DNA of 64,000 nt. It comes from Aquatica leii. Its lineage: Eukaryota > Arthropoda > Insecta > Coleoptera > Lampyridae. The notes beneath the pieces are model-generated. The model searched no databases. It worked only from the letters and a program-made list of their open reading frames with translations, and had not been told where the DNA came from. Location of the stretch: NCBI GenBank assembly GCA_035610365.1, contig CM069436.1:57985505-58049504 (forward strand), given 5' to 3'. The first letter of the stretch is position 1; the number at the start of each line of letters is the position of its first letter. The position numbers were made by a program, and so were the translations under genes. Positions 21,850 to 33,070 of this stretch are shown piece by piece.

Positions 21850-23731
21850 TACAGAGTGTTTAAAAAATATGCGGCAATATTAAAGGGGGTGATTTCCCAG
21901 GTCATTTTATACAAAAAAGTTCCTATAAACATAGTTCCGCAAACGCTTCGTTACCGATCTACAGCGTGTTGAAGTTTAATTAAAAAAAAGAGTAAAAATT
22001 AGATTTTTCCAAAACGGCTTGAGATATCATAATAAAATTTTAGAAGTGTTAATAGCTGTGGGAGACACATATTTTAAAATACAACACAGTCGTACCAGTT
22101 GCGCGCGTATTGGCACGTCACAGGCTATTTTTTAAGTAAAAAATAGGACGCCGGTGATTTCTCTAAAAATAAAAATTTGTTTTTATTCTTTGTTCAATTG
22201 TGAAGAAAAAAACTCTCTTAATTTTTTTAAAGAACGAGGGTTTTATTCAAAGGCAAAAACAAATATTTTACCAAACCAACAATTTTACCAACCAAAAATT
22301 ACAAAAACTGTTCCTTCCTTGAGCTCGGATGCAAGAATCCAATCTTCTCCTCATTGACGAACTTTCTCAAAAACACCAAGATCGGTTTTAATTGAGTTGC
22401 ACTTAGCAATGATGACTTCAAGTGGCCCCACAGGAAAAAAATCCATAGGATTTAAATCCGGGGATCATGCAGGCCATAAGTGAGGTCGACCTCGGCTAAT
22501 CCAGCGATTTCCGTATGTTTGTAATAAAAAATTACGAGCTATTTGACTAAAGTGGGCTAGTGCGCCATCGTGCATATACCACATTGCATCTTTAGTTGCT
22601 AATGGTACGTCCTCCAGAAATCCAGAGAGCGTGTTTTTCAAAAAGTTGCGATATACTTCTCCGGTAAGTCTCCCTGGTAAAAATACCGGTCCAATTAGGC
22701 AGTCACCCACAATCTCAAGCCAAACGTTAAAAAAAAACTGATGTTGAAAACAATCTTCAACAATTTCATGTGGATTTTCGTCACACCATACATGGTTATT
22801 ATGGAAATTTCGTATTGCATTTCTTGAAAAATTCGCTTCATCTGTGAACATAATCAACATTACGAGTTGAGGGATTTGAACCATTTTGTGCAAAAGCCAT
22901 TGGAGGAGGAAAATCAGCAGGAAAAAGTGCTTGAACACGTTGTATATGGAATGGATACAACAAATTTTCCTTCAAAATGTGCCAAATAGTCCTATTACTT
23001 ACATCCAAAGTACCTCGATCTTCTTCAATTATGTCTAGCAGATCCTCTTCCAGTTCTACCGTTCTTACTGTCCTTGGTCTTCCTGATCCTTTACTTCGTC
23101 TTAATGTGCTTTTTTTTATAAAGACGCCTATAAATACATTCAAAAGTTTTTCTATCAGGAGCAATACGGTCAGGAAATCTTTCAGTATACAACCGCTTAG
23201 CTTCTAATGCATTTCCATCTGCAGGTTCATAAATGTAGTGCATGTCGGTCACCTTGGCACTCGTATACTGATTCATGATAAGGAACTTCAACAAATTCGA
23301 CACATAAAAAATTATTAATCACGAGACTCATTCAATATGTCATTCTCTGTCAGTGAATAAAACAGGACTGTTTAAAAATATTTTTGTACGCATGATAAAT
23401 GGATATGCACTAAAATGTTTTTTTTTTGTTAAAAACGGTACGTCGTACGATAAAAAGTTAAGAGAGCTTTTTTTCACAATTGAACAAAGAATAAAAACAA
23501 ATTTTTATTTTTAGAGAAATCAGCGGCATCCTATTTTTTTCTTGAAAAATAGCCTGTGACGTGCCGTTTTGGAAAAATCTAATTTTTACTATTTTTTTTA
23601 ATTAAACTTCAACACGCTGTAGATTGGTAACGAAGCGTTTGCGGAACTATGTTTATAGGAACTTTTTTGTATAAAATGACCTGGGCAATCACACCTTTTA
23701 ATATTGCCGCATCTGTTTTAAACACCCTGTA
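21850..23731 (-). mobile_element. Mariner/Tc1-like transposon with long inverted ends
   Basis: The ends CAGAGTGTTTAAAAAATATG (from 21852) and its inverted counterpart ending CACCCTG (23729) are both flanked by TATA, giving a TA duplication. The inverted similarity continues for about 280 bp on the right and about 370 bp on the left; the left arm carries about 90-100 bp (about 22020-22110) absent from the right. Between the arms lies one broken transposase gene on the minus strand. The overall size of 1.88 kb is usual for the superfamily; such long inverted ends are less usual. Confidence 0.85.
22260..23276 (-). pseudogene. Mariner-like DDE transposase with DUF4817 N-terminus
   Basis: From ATG 23276: TSAKVTDMHYIYEPADGNAL then EAKRLYTERFPDRIAPDRKT (DUF4817-type helix-turn-helix), GSGRPRTVRTVELEEDLLDI (linker with GRPR hook), VSNRTIWHILKENLLYPFH (second HTH), then MFTDEANF (first Asp), NVWLEIVGDCLIGPVFLPG, MWYMHDGALAHFSQ (second Asp), and WPA-stop-SPDLNPMDFF (third acidic motif, preceding Arg codon CGA changed to TGA). 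The tail keeps RRRLDSCIRAQG. Frameshifts separate the pieces near 23100 and 22870. All three catalytic acidic residues can still be seen, so the copy is fairly young. The predicted nuclear enzyme would bind the inverted ends and insert at TA. Confidence 0.8.
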
Positions 23732-23734
23732 TAC

Positions 23735-25126
23735 GTTTATATAATGTTCTTGCAGTATTATATTTTAGTTTGTAATCGTAGTGCCATTAGGTCTTTTAGC
23801 TTATCAATTTTTTTTCCTGGAATTTTCGTATAGTATTTTTGTATTCTGTGGTTTAGATATCTTCTATTATCTACGTTTTTGTCGTTTTTCTATGGTTTTT
23901 GCAAACGGTTCTATTTATTTTCGTATATTCAATTTAACTTTTTATTTCATTTTTTTTATAAAACGTTTTTTTTTATTAATAATTTTCTTTTAATACTTAT
24001 TTTTTCAGCTTGGTGTAGTTTTGTATAAATATTTACTTTCTGTAGAGCTTGTTTAGTCACAGTAATAAATCTCTTGTCAATTGTTAATTGTCTTAGATTT
24101 AGCCATTAAGTTTTGTAGAAGTAGTTTTGGAGTCTAATTTTTGAGTATCTACATTTTGTTGTGTTTGTCTCATCTTTTATAATCTTTTAGTTACTTTATA
24201 TTTGTTGAAATACAGTTTAAAGATCCTCACAATTTTTTTTTTAATTACTTAAAAATTTGTTTTCTTCTTCTATAGATAGGATACTTTAAAGTAGAGTCAA
24301 GAAATTATTGGTTTGTTTGTTTGTAATGTATATAATTTATATATTAAAAAATTGTATTGCTATTAATTAGGATAAAACCAACCAATAATTTGTTGACATA
24401 CAAGGTTGATTTTATTTTTGCCGTTGCTCTACTTTGAAGGATCTTATCCATAAAATAAGAAAAACTTTTAACTAATAATCTTTTAGGTTTTTTATTTATT
24501 GATAATTTTAGTACATTTTTATATACGTAATTATATTTTTGCCTCAAGTACGAGGGGCAAATGACTACAACTTGTAGTAGTAGTAGTAGTAGTATTGTTA
24601 TGTTTATAGCTATAGATACAAATAATTCTATCTGGTATTATTTTGGTTTTCTTTATTTTGTAAATTATTTTTTTTATATGTTTTTTGCAGTTTTTTATAT
24701 TTTTTCACATATTACTCATTTGTAGATTATCTGATGCAATTCATAATCTACTGTTGACAGCCTGATTTTCTTCAGTGATTTTAGCTTTTCTTTTAAAGCC
24801 TTTGCTGTCTTGGTCGGCAGTATAGGATCTGCTAGAGATTAAAGGCTGTTGTATATAAGATGCATCAGGTATTTGTAACCGTCTTTTTCTGGATATCTAC
24901 GGAAGTGTTTTTTTATCAGCCATTAAGACGCACCGTGTCAAGTTTGATGTCTGTATATCCTTTATGCTTTGTCTCATTATCATCATTTTTCACAGAAACA
25001 TTCTGTTAATGAATCTCTATATTCAACTCGACAGGCAAAATCTCGCAGATTCTTCGTTTTTCCAAGGACAAGTTTTCTACACTTTTATTTTAAGCTGTAT
25101 ACCAAATTTCTTGCTCATATGGTTTA
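23735..25126. other. Non-coding stretch with a (GTA)n microsatellite
   Basis: A short GTA repeat (about seven units) lies at 24573-24594. The frames at 23781-23993 and 24344-24547 are low-complexity and unrecognised. The 24730-25126 part may be decayed retroelement sequence leading into the GIY-YIG fragment, but no motif confirms it. Confidence 0.4.
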
Positions 25127-25395
25127 GTCTACATTGGTGAAACCGGTCGTTCCGTCGATATTTTCATTTCAGAACCTGATCGTTGTATAAGAAAAAAGCA
25201 TATTTTTAAGTTTGCGGTTGCTGAACATTATTTTAATACAGGTCTGCTTTCGACCGTAACACAATCAGAATGAAGATTAAACAGCTGTGACAATACTTCT
25301 TTATTTACGAAGACTACTTCTTCTTAAGTCGCTTCTATGGTCTTTAGAATATGGCTTGATTCACAAGTTGATTACCGAACTCCGTAAATGTTCTT
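25127..25395 (+). pseudogene. GIY-YIG endonuclease fragment of a second PLE type
   Basis: The plus strand reads VYIGETGRSVDIFISEPDRC, the YIG half of the GIY-YIG box with the TGRS turn and a position matching the Arg/Glu-His block (partly changed), then KHIFKFAVAEHYFNTG (the SAVAEHxxxxGH block). After stops it continues weakly to a WSLEYGLIHKLI C-terminal patch. The sequence is clearly different from the PLE pieces at 13866 and 51647, so it is a separate family. It is followed by a 3' region with a hammerhead-like relic and a CTCCGGCCGTGGAAGCCTTCG block often seen after such genes in insects (recollection). Confidence 0.6.
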
Positions 25396-25534
25396 TGTTA
25401 TTTTGTCGTTTATTTTTTCAAGTTTATCGTTTTCTTTCTTAACCATTCATAGTTTAAAATTTGACTTGCTTCACAATTTGATTACCTAACTTAGTGAGAT
25501 TTCTTTTGTTTGTTTGACTTCTTCGATTTTTCTC

Positions 25535-25580
25535 GTTCCTCGATGAAGCCCCTTACGAAAGTAGACGAAACGTTGGCAAC
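25535..25580 (+). ncRNA. Weak hammerhead-like relic
   Basis: GTTCC, TCGATGA (imperfect core), about 20 nt including CTTACGAAAGTAG that can partly pair, GACGAAACGTT and GGCAAC. Helix I (GTTCC with GGCAAC) pairs with one bulge. The GAAACGTT part fits the core but CTGANGA does not, so this is at best a relic. Confidence 0.25.
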
Positions 25581-25689
25581 TTCTGTTACAACAATGTCAC
25601 GGTCCAAACCCGGAAGACGTTTTTATTTTAGTATGAACTCCGGCCGTGGAAGCCTTCGCTATCACAGAGTTTTATTTATTAATTGTTAG

Positions 25690-27394
25690 AGCTTTAACTC
25701 TTCTGAGTTTAGTTTTGTATGCTTAGCTTTGTGTATTGCAGTTTTCAGTTGATAATGATGACTTAAAAAGCAATATTGTGTGTTGACTTATTTAGAGTAA
25801 ATAGCAGTGTGAAATAGATTTTGAGAGCAAATCGTCTGTAAATCATGTCAGAACGTAAGTCCGGGGTGTGTTAACATTTAGTAAAAATTGTTTTAAAAAG
25901 TCGGAGATTCTTGGATTAACTTCTAATAAGGAATAACGGTCAAAGCGAGGTTTTGTTCAAAAGTTTGTATGCTGCAAGCGACAACTTATTTAATTTAGTA
26001 ATTTTGGAAAATCATTCAGTCCTCAAGCACAGTCTTGGTTAAAGTTTAGAAATTGTGTAAACGAGAAGTAAATTTTCTAACAAAGTTTTGCAATACAATA
26101 TACAAAATAATAAAATTTACAGATTTTTGCATTAAATACCTGTTTTTACATGATATTAAATTGTATAATTGTTTATAACATATTGTATATAATTTGATTA
26201 AATTGATTCATTTCAAAACATTGTTTTAACTTTGTTGCCGCTATTTTAATACTTTTTTTATGTAAAACTGTTAAATCTTAGTTAAAACGACACATTATAA
26301 TCCTAAATGTAATGTTTTTAATAAAATACTACAAATTTACCATTATTTGAGAAAGCATTTTGTATATAAATAAATAAATAAACGTATGTGCATTATCAAA
26401 ATGTTTAATCTAGCAAAGTACGTTTAGAATAAATACGTTCTGAGTTGTATCACGCAAAGTTATAATATAAAGAAGCAATATATTATCTTCACCCTAAGTT
26501 CACCGACAAAACATACATTGAATTAATGCTATGATTGATGAGCAAAAAAAGTTATAGGAAAAAGCATTTAAGCTGTATTATTATGCTACTAGTAATCAAT
26601 ATCGTTCTAGTCTTCCCTGTGACCTACAATTAGAAGCTAACAGTAATCTATTTAAACTAACACATGGATATTATATTAATCAAAATATCTAATTACAAAC
26701 ATAATAGCAATTAAAAAGTTTAGTTTTGTTTTGTTTAAAAACAGTTTAAATTGCTACTAATAAAAACTTTATTTTTCTATAAAAATAACTTTTTTAATAG
26801 TGTATTTAATCAATTTAATATAAAATGCACCCGAGATACGTTTTATTTTGTTATTTTTAAGTATTTTTTGTTATGAAAACTTGAATATAATACCGCAACA
26901 GTCGCTCTAGGAACAGTATTAACTATCGAGTTCTTGTTACAAACCTTCTGAAGTTTTTCAACGTTGCGTGGGACTTTATTTGTGTAATAAAACTGTATTT
27001 TAATTAATTTTTTATAACAATTTTAGTATTCCGTGGGTACAAATATTAAATATGTACCGTGGACAAATTCATTTGCGCAGAGAAATACAGAGACAATTAT
27101 CTTTATTATACAGTTAGTCTTCGTAACGTGACTAGAACAGCCTAGTCCCTAATTCTCCTTCAAGCTATTTTTTCTTGCTTATACCTAAAAATGGTAACAT
27201 TAATTTTATTTTGAATAATACATTGTTTTTATTTTACTGAATAAGATGAAACACGATAAAACTGAAAATTTTCAACATTTTTTTATTGTTAATATTAAAC
27301 TGTTTACATTCGCGGTGAGTTTGCTTTACCAATCATAGCCTGGTAGTTTTTATAAATATTTGGTAGTTGTAATTTTTTTTATTATTAAATGCAG
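25690..27394. other. Non-coding stretch upstream of the host exon
   Basis: Nothing certain. It ends in a T-rich tract and ATTATTAAATGCAG, a plausible 3' splice site, so at least its last part may be intron. A promoter could not be told apart from this. Confidence 0.45.
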
Positions 27395-28212
27395 TAACTG
27401 CAACATATCTCATCGTAAATGGACGAAGAAGAAGAAGAGGTTACTCCGTCTACGTCGAAAACGTCATCGACAATTACCTTAACGCAACAAAGTATATCAA
27501 CCATTAAAGCATATTCAGCATCTAGTAGTGGAACTAACGAATCTTCAGATACTATACCGCAATGTCAAATAGTTACGTACCAAGCTAGCGGAGATTCACT
27601 AGAAAGTGAAGACTCTACCTCGCACCGCTTTTCATCGTCTCCTAGATATTCACCGCTTCTTAGTAAATCGCCACATTCAAGTTCGTCGCAAGAAGAATAC
27701 GAAATGGATAAGCACAAAGGTCAGTTTCTTACCACGGGGTTTCGTAAAGAAACTACGCGAAGCATGGAAAGTTTAAGAACTACAACTAGAACTTATCATT
27801 CTACAAGTCAATGTGATATGCGACGCTTTATATCAGAATCCGTCGAAACAAAATCTTTAGAAAGTTTAGAAAGAGAGATGAAATTAAAAAGGCATGCAAC
27901 TAGCGGCGAAGGAGCTATGTTAACGTCGTCTGAAGAAATAATTAGCGCCGAAAAGAGGCGCGGACTGTGGTCCGGTAGAATGAAAGTACCTCAACATCTT
28001 AGTTTACCACCACCTAGCGGATATTTAAGTTTAAGCCCGGGAGATAGAAGACTGACTATATTATCACCTCATTCTCCACATAGAGGTCCTGATTTGTTTC
28101 ATATGTCGCAAGTTACGCTTAAAACTAGAAGAAAAAAAGCTATGATTTTGCCTAAACTCGTTTTGCCTAGGAGTGATTCTGAAATCAGCGAAGTGTTTTC
28201 GGAGCATATAGA
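27395..28212 (+). CDS. Host gene exon: unrecognised protein with Ser/Thr-rich N-terminus
   Basis: This is the one stretch that looks like host coding DNA. ATG at 27419 follows an in-frame TAA (27416-27418). The frame stays open for 264 codons plus two bases, then meets ATAGA|GTAAGT, a consensus donor with phase 2; the TAA two bases later would only be used if unspliced. A possible acceptor TGCAG ends at 27394. Residues 1-7 are acidic (MDEEEEE). Residues about 8-100 are Ser/Thr-rich. A basic stretch follows (LKRHATSGEGAMLTSSEEII, then EKRRGLWSGRMK), then prolines (HLSLPPPSGYLSL, LSPHSPHRG), a KTRRKKAMILPK basic patch and LPRSDSEISEVFSEH. There are no membrane segments, zinc fingers or enzymatic motifs. 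Many RxxS and SP sites suggest phosphorylation. It is probably the regulatory N-terminus of a larger signalling or channel-type protein (inference); the rest is outside the window. Confidence 0.8.
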
Positions 28213-28892
28213 GTAAGTACAGTTTATTGCTGCATTTATAGTATAGATTACCTAGTTTACAAAATAATCTTATTACTTATACGTAAATTTACATTGACTC
28301 TAATGTTTGTGTTTATTCTACGTGCACATTATTATATTGATATTACGACACCCAATCGGTTTGCCAAAAGAAAATTAATTAGTGGGTGTTTTAACAAATA
28401 CAAAGTATTTTTCAAAAATAAATAGTCTCGTAAAAATAAGCGATATTATTTTAACAGTTGCTAGAAATAAATTAAAACCGACGAATTTAATAGCTTTATC
28501 AGTTTTAAGGTATGTACGGGGTCTGGTTTTAACATTTATTGCGCAGAAATTGATTTAGTGACTAAAACTATCTGTTTTATTATGTTTTGACTACATAATA
28601 ATTACTTTGATTTTATTAGAAACACTTGATTATCAAAACAAAATTTTTACTTTTAATAAGATTTTTACTCATATTTAGTATTTTAATTTTGTTACAAATT
28701 TTTTTTGTAAAAAACCGATTCATTATTACAATTTTTGTTTTTCAATGACCTCAAAAGTCAATGGTCTATTGACAAGTAACGCCGTCAAGCTTCTAACTGT
28801 AAGATAAATCGCTTTAGTGCTATGAAACAATATAATTTTACAGTAGCTTTGTTAGTCAATTGCGTCGAGTAACCATGGAAACGAATTAGTAG
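28213..28892 (+). other. Start of the intron after the host exon
   Basis: Begins GTAAGT at 28213. No next exon with a matching phase-2 acceptor and conserved coding sequence was recognised here or further downstream. Confidence 0.5.
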
Positions 28893-29700
28893 ACGTCATT
28901 TTGATAACTCTCGGACCAAAAGTCCTAGTAACTTGAAATTTGGTATGGAGCTGGTTTTTCATATTCTCTCGGTTCTATCACAAGATGGGTCTGATAAAAA
29001 AACCGAAAGTGGGTGTAGCCGCCATTTATAACAGTTTTCCTTATATAATTTTGTATGAATGTAAATTATTCGAATTATTTTGATAGTTTCTTATCGAAAC
29101 AATACTTCCAAACAATTTATTCAAATAAAAAATTTTTCTATCATTAACAGTTTATTAGATTAGATTTATTTAATTTACAATTTAAAGTAATTTCATTATA
29201 TAATCTAGGTTCGAATCCTGCCTGCGACGATTTAAAAAAAAATATTTTTTTTGCATAAGTTTACGTTTCAAGGTCTCCTAAGTCAGAAAAAAATATTTTT
29301 GTCAAAAAAATTTTGGATGTCTGTGTTTGTGTCTGTCTGTGTGTAACGATGTACCCACGATAACTCTCGAACCAAAAATCCTAGTAACTTGAAATTTGGT
29401 ATAGCGCTGGATTTTTATATTCTCTCGGCTTTACCAAAAGATAGATCTGATAAAGATACCGGAAGTAGGTGTATCCGCTATTTCGAACAGTTTTTCTTAT
29501 ATAATTTTGTACGAATGTAAATTATTCGAATTAGTTTTTACAGTTTCTTATAAAGATAATTCTTCCTAACAATTTATTTAAATGATTTTTTTTCTAACAT
29601 TAACAGTATATTAGATATTTAATTTATAATTTAAAGTGATTTTTATTATATGATCTAGGTTCGAATTCTGCCTGCGACGATTTTTTGTTTAGAAAAAATA
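28893..29700. repeat. Tandem pair of a SINE-like repeat with tRNA-type B box
   Basis: Two similar units begin near 28903 (GATAACTCTCGGACC) and 29358 (GATAACTCTCGAACC), about 455 bp apart, and share CCTAGTAACTTGAAATTTGG, CTCTCGG, TATATAATTTTGTA and the closing TCTAGGTTCGAATCCTGCC / TCTAGGTTCGAATTCTGCC followed by TGCGACGA. GGTTCGAATCC is a perfect Pol III B-box sequence (29212-29235; 29660-29682), as at the end of a tRNA-derived SINE head. No A box or cloverleaf is visible, so these are not tRNA genes. The block at 29267-29350 also matches 240-310. Confidence 0.6.
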
Positions 29701-29702
29701 AA

Positions 29703-29748
29703 TAGCCGGTTGCATAAAAGTCTGGTTAATTGGCGATTTACTAATCGT
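29703..29748 (+). repeat. Lone Harbinger end, copy of 3119-3164
   Basis: TAGCCGGTTGCATAAAAGTC and what follows match the left end of the 3119-5373 element for about 46 bp with about one difference, then similarity stops at CTAATCG. No right end is near, so it is a truncated copy of the same family. Confidence 0.7.
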
Positions 29749-29749
29749 T

Positions 29750-30357
29750 TTTACCACAAACATATCACTTCAAAGTGGTTTTATGACAACATAACATTCC
29801 TTATAGGAAAGTCCTGTGAATAAATTTTACTGTAGATTTTAATTTTGCAAAACGTTTATAAACAAAACTGACAATAAAAAATCTTCACTAATACATATTA
29901 CAAATTTTGGTTAATTCGTTACATTACTTTTTCATTTATTGTCACAATCTTATGAAGATAATTTCACATCAATGTAGGTTTTGTTATGCAGTGCTCTTTG
30001 AAAAGCTATTAGTTTAAAAAAGTACAATTTTATTCGTTTTTTTTAAGTAGACACTTGAACGAATATAAAAATTGTAATTTCCAGACCGCCACAACAACCA
30101 TTAACTACTAACAGTCTAAGGAAAATTAATAATTCTTCTAAAGTAAACAGTTTTGCATCTTGATTTAATTGGAAACAATTTAATTTTTCATATCAACAGA
30201 ATAATTACAAATTCAAAAATACAAGCACTATTAGTTTTGTTACTTCTAATTTAATTGTTTTAACTTACATAGATACTTTATCTTTTTGAATTTTAAATAG
30301 TAGAAACGGAGGGCAATCTTATACGTAAGTATTTAAAGCTCAACGTACTGGTCTCGT
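29750..30357. other. AT-rich non-coding stretch
   Basis: Nothing supported, apart from a CATATCACTTCAAAGTGG block (29763) that also occurs near 493, i.e. another dispersed repeat trace. Confidence 0.45.
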
Positions 30358-31826
30358 TAAAACTGTAGAGAGAGAAGTTATTCAAAATAAAAGCAAAATT
30401 GTTATTACATTTGTTATTAAGCTTTTGGTTTAGCCGCAACATTAAAAATAAATTCTAAAATTTCTGTTAAATTGTAGCTATTTTCATGATTTTTTTTTAC
30501 ATAAATTATTTATAAACGTTAATGATTGAAGTTTATAAACGTGAATCTATCTTATAAATAATATCAAATCAAACAAAACATTATTAATGATTATAACAAT
30601 GTTTTTTTAAACAAATACCGCACAAAAATTAAATACATTACAATAAATATTCAAATAAGCCACCATTCTCAATAAGACAATAACTCAGTCTATTGTAAAA
30701 CGAAGTTCTAACATTGGTTAATTGTCTGGCAGTAATTCCATCACATTCATCAAATATAGTGTCTTTTAACAAATCTAAATTCCCATATCTTTTAGAATAA
30801 GTTTTGTTTTTAAGAAGTCCCCATAGAAAAAATCGCAAGGAGCTAAATCCGAAGATCTTGCGGGCCAATTTTATTTCACCACGCCGACCAATCCCATAGT
30901 GAGCCGGGCAACCATCATGTTGGAACCAAATATCCCGATCTGCATGAGCTGCACCTTCTAATACAGGACCAACATTATTCTGCAGAAGTTCCAAATAACT
31001 ATTCGTATTCCAATTTCTCGTAATTTCAAATGGCTTTATTATCCTGTTGTTAATAATTCCAGCCCAAATATTAATTTTCTGAGGATATTGACTGTGCGTG
31101 CATAGATTCAAACGGGGATTCTCTTTGGCTCAGATACGAGTATTTTGAACATTTGATTTGTTATTTAAAGTAAATGTGCTTTTGCCAGTGAAACAGATAG
31201 AGGAAGTAAAGTGTCAATCAGCAAAAAATGTTTTTACTATTAAATCAGGTAAAAGAAGTTCTTGATGGTATTGAAATTTATAAGATTTATATCCATGTTT
31301 TTTAATAATTCTGAGGGGTGTTGCATGGTGCATACCACATTCAGAGGCAATATGTCTTATACTATAAGCAGGATTTTGATTTATCATAGCCAATACCATT
31401 TGTTCATTCTCTTCGTTATGACATATTCTGATATTGCCTTCATTACCTTTGTTGACAGATACATTAGCTCAGCTCTCAAGTTTTTTAACCAGTTTTGAAA
31501 TTGTTGCTAAGCTTGGTATTGGTTTATTTTCATATTTTATGGAAAATAAATCCCGTATTCTTCTGAAACTATTTTCAGCATAGTAATATTATATTATAAA
31601 AACCCGTTCTTCATTCGAATAGACATTCATATTTGATAGTTAACTTTTTGCAAAAAAATTCGCAAAATAATATTTTTTCAACATTTGACATACAAAAGAG
31701 ACAAAAGTCATGGCAATAGCTACAAGTTAACAAAAATTTTAGAATTTATTTTTAAAGTTGCGGATAAACCAAAAGCTTAATGACAAATCTAACAAATTTT
31801 AAACAACTTGTCTCTCTACAGTTTTT
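30358..31826 (-). mobile_element. Mariner-like transposon with ~130-bp inverted ends
   Basis: AAACTGTAGAGAGAGAAGTT (left, from about 30360) pairs with the reverse complement of the right end (AAACTGTAGAGAGACAAGTT, from about 31824). Similarity continues through a shared TTAAGCTTTTGGTTTA and GCAAC...TAAAAATAAATTCTAAAAT to about 30489 and 31693. A TA duplication is not clear. One broken transposase gene lies inside. Confidence 0.75.
30640..31615 (-). pseudogene. Mariner-like transposase pseudogene
   Basis: Minus strand, with frameshifts: SFRRIRDLFSIKYENKPIPS (DUF4817-type N-terminus), MVLAMINQNPAYSIRHIASE then CGMHHATPLRIIKKHGYKSY (second HTH), CFTGKSTFT where FTDESTF is expected (first catalytic Asp replaced by Gly), SQYPQKINIWAGIINNRIIK, IWFQHDGCPAHYG (second Asp kept), and in another frame WPARSSDLAPCDFF (third acidic motif), tail to 30640. 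Loss of the first Asp plus frameshifts make it inactive. It belongs to the same broad group as the copies at 7790, 11130, 22260 and 48594 but has different terminal repeats. The plus-strand frame 31262-31498 is antisense. Confidence 0.8.
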
Positions 31827-32396
31827 GCTCTAAAATGAACAGGAGAGCAGGAAATCCCTAAAAATTAATTTTACATGTTAAATCCTTATATTCACCTCTT
31901 ACGTGCACTACCCGGTATAAGTCGTCATAGTAACAAACGGTTCTGTGCAAAAAAAAATGTTTAACCATAATCATAACGGGTTTACACTTAACTATATTAT
32001 TTTTATCAAACAACTGAAGCTAAAACGATATTTTGTCTAAAGCTCATTTGCACAAATTACACTGGTTCACAATGTTTTAGTAATCGGCTTATTTATACAG
32101 TTCCACATTTTTCTCAAAACAACAAAATAATGCAATTTAATGACTCATTTATTTACCTGAGTAAAGTGAAAGTACAGGATGTGGATCATTAAGATATGCC
32201 ATATGCATACATATACAAGTTAGTCATAACGTAATCATTAATAAATTGCATAGTATGCACTGCAAAAACTTGAATCTTCAATTCTGCACCGTTTATCGAG
32301 TGAACATTATTGACGGCTTGTGTGTAACGTGCTTCAATTCTATTGTTTGGTCTATAAGAGTATAGTGTTATCTTTCTTTGTACAAACTCTGCTTAA
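31827..32396. other. Non-coding stretch
   Basis: No gene or repeat supported. It precedes the Jerky-type pseudogene and may contain its untranslated leader. Confidence 0.4.
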
Positions 32397-33070
32397 AAAT
32401 GACTAGAAAGAAAACACATCAACAAATCAATTATCACAAAGCATTTCTTAGACTATAAAATTTGAGCAGATAACAATTTTAAACAAATCCTGTATTTTTG
32501 GGTCCAAATGATATAATGAAGCCATCAAATACAAGTATAAAAGAACATGTTTTGAGACAAAAATCGGTGAACTGAGACTGTTATATTTATTAATATAGAA
32601 CGCGATTCAAAACCCATAAATCAAATTAAAAAAATCTTAGAACGTCATGGCCGCAAAAACAATTTATTTTCAGACGAGTTTAGAAATTTTCTGCATGTAT
32701 TTGAAAATCTTATTTTACATTACAACTTAAGTAGTTATCAAATTTATAATGCAGACAAAACGTTCCGTTATACTAGAAAACAGTACCAACAAAATCATTA
32801 GCAGCGGGCAATAAAAAAACAACACCTGAGTTCAAAACAAGAAATTATTGCATTACGGTGCTGTGTTGTGGTAATGCTTCTGATAATCATAAACTTAAGC
32901 TGGCTGCAGTCCAAAAATTTAAAAACTTTTGAGCATCCAAAAAATTAAAGATATATCAGATGGTTCTTAAATCACTAAGAATTTTTTATCAAAAAAGTTT
33001 AGTTTCAAACATTTGAAAATCTATATGATGATGTTTATTATCTAAAAAATGCTTGAAATAGCGTAAAATG
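32397..33070 (+). pseudogene. Tigger/Jerky-type (pogo superfamily) transposase remnant
   Basis: A plus-strand frame starts MTRKKTHQQINYHKAFLRL and then breaks. Further on, with frameshifts, come ILERHGRKNNLFSDEFRNFL, YQIYNADKTFRYTR (the YNADET block with the first catalytic Asp; Glu changed to Lys), SSKQEIIALRCC (the KERxxxLxC block) and GNASDNHKLKLAAVQKFKNF (the NAxGxHKLKxxVIGKSxxPR block). This order matches the DDE_1 domain of Jerky/Tigger transposases. The later catalytic Asp is not seen. The copy is internally damaged and lacks visible inverted ends. Confidence 0.65.

Noticed and set aside
27419..28216. Naming the host exon as part of a potassium channel or phosphodiesterase
   Set aside because: The Ser/Thr-rich N-terminus gave an impression only; no diagnostic domain is in the window.
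29207..29235. tRNA gene
   Set aside because: Only the T-arm/B-box part is present; no cloverleaf or anticodon arm.
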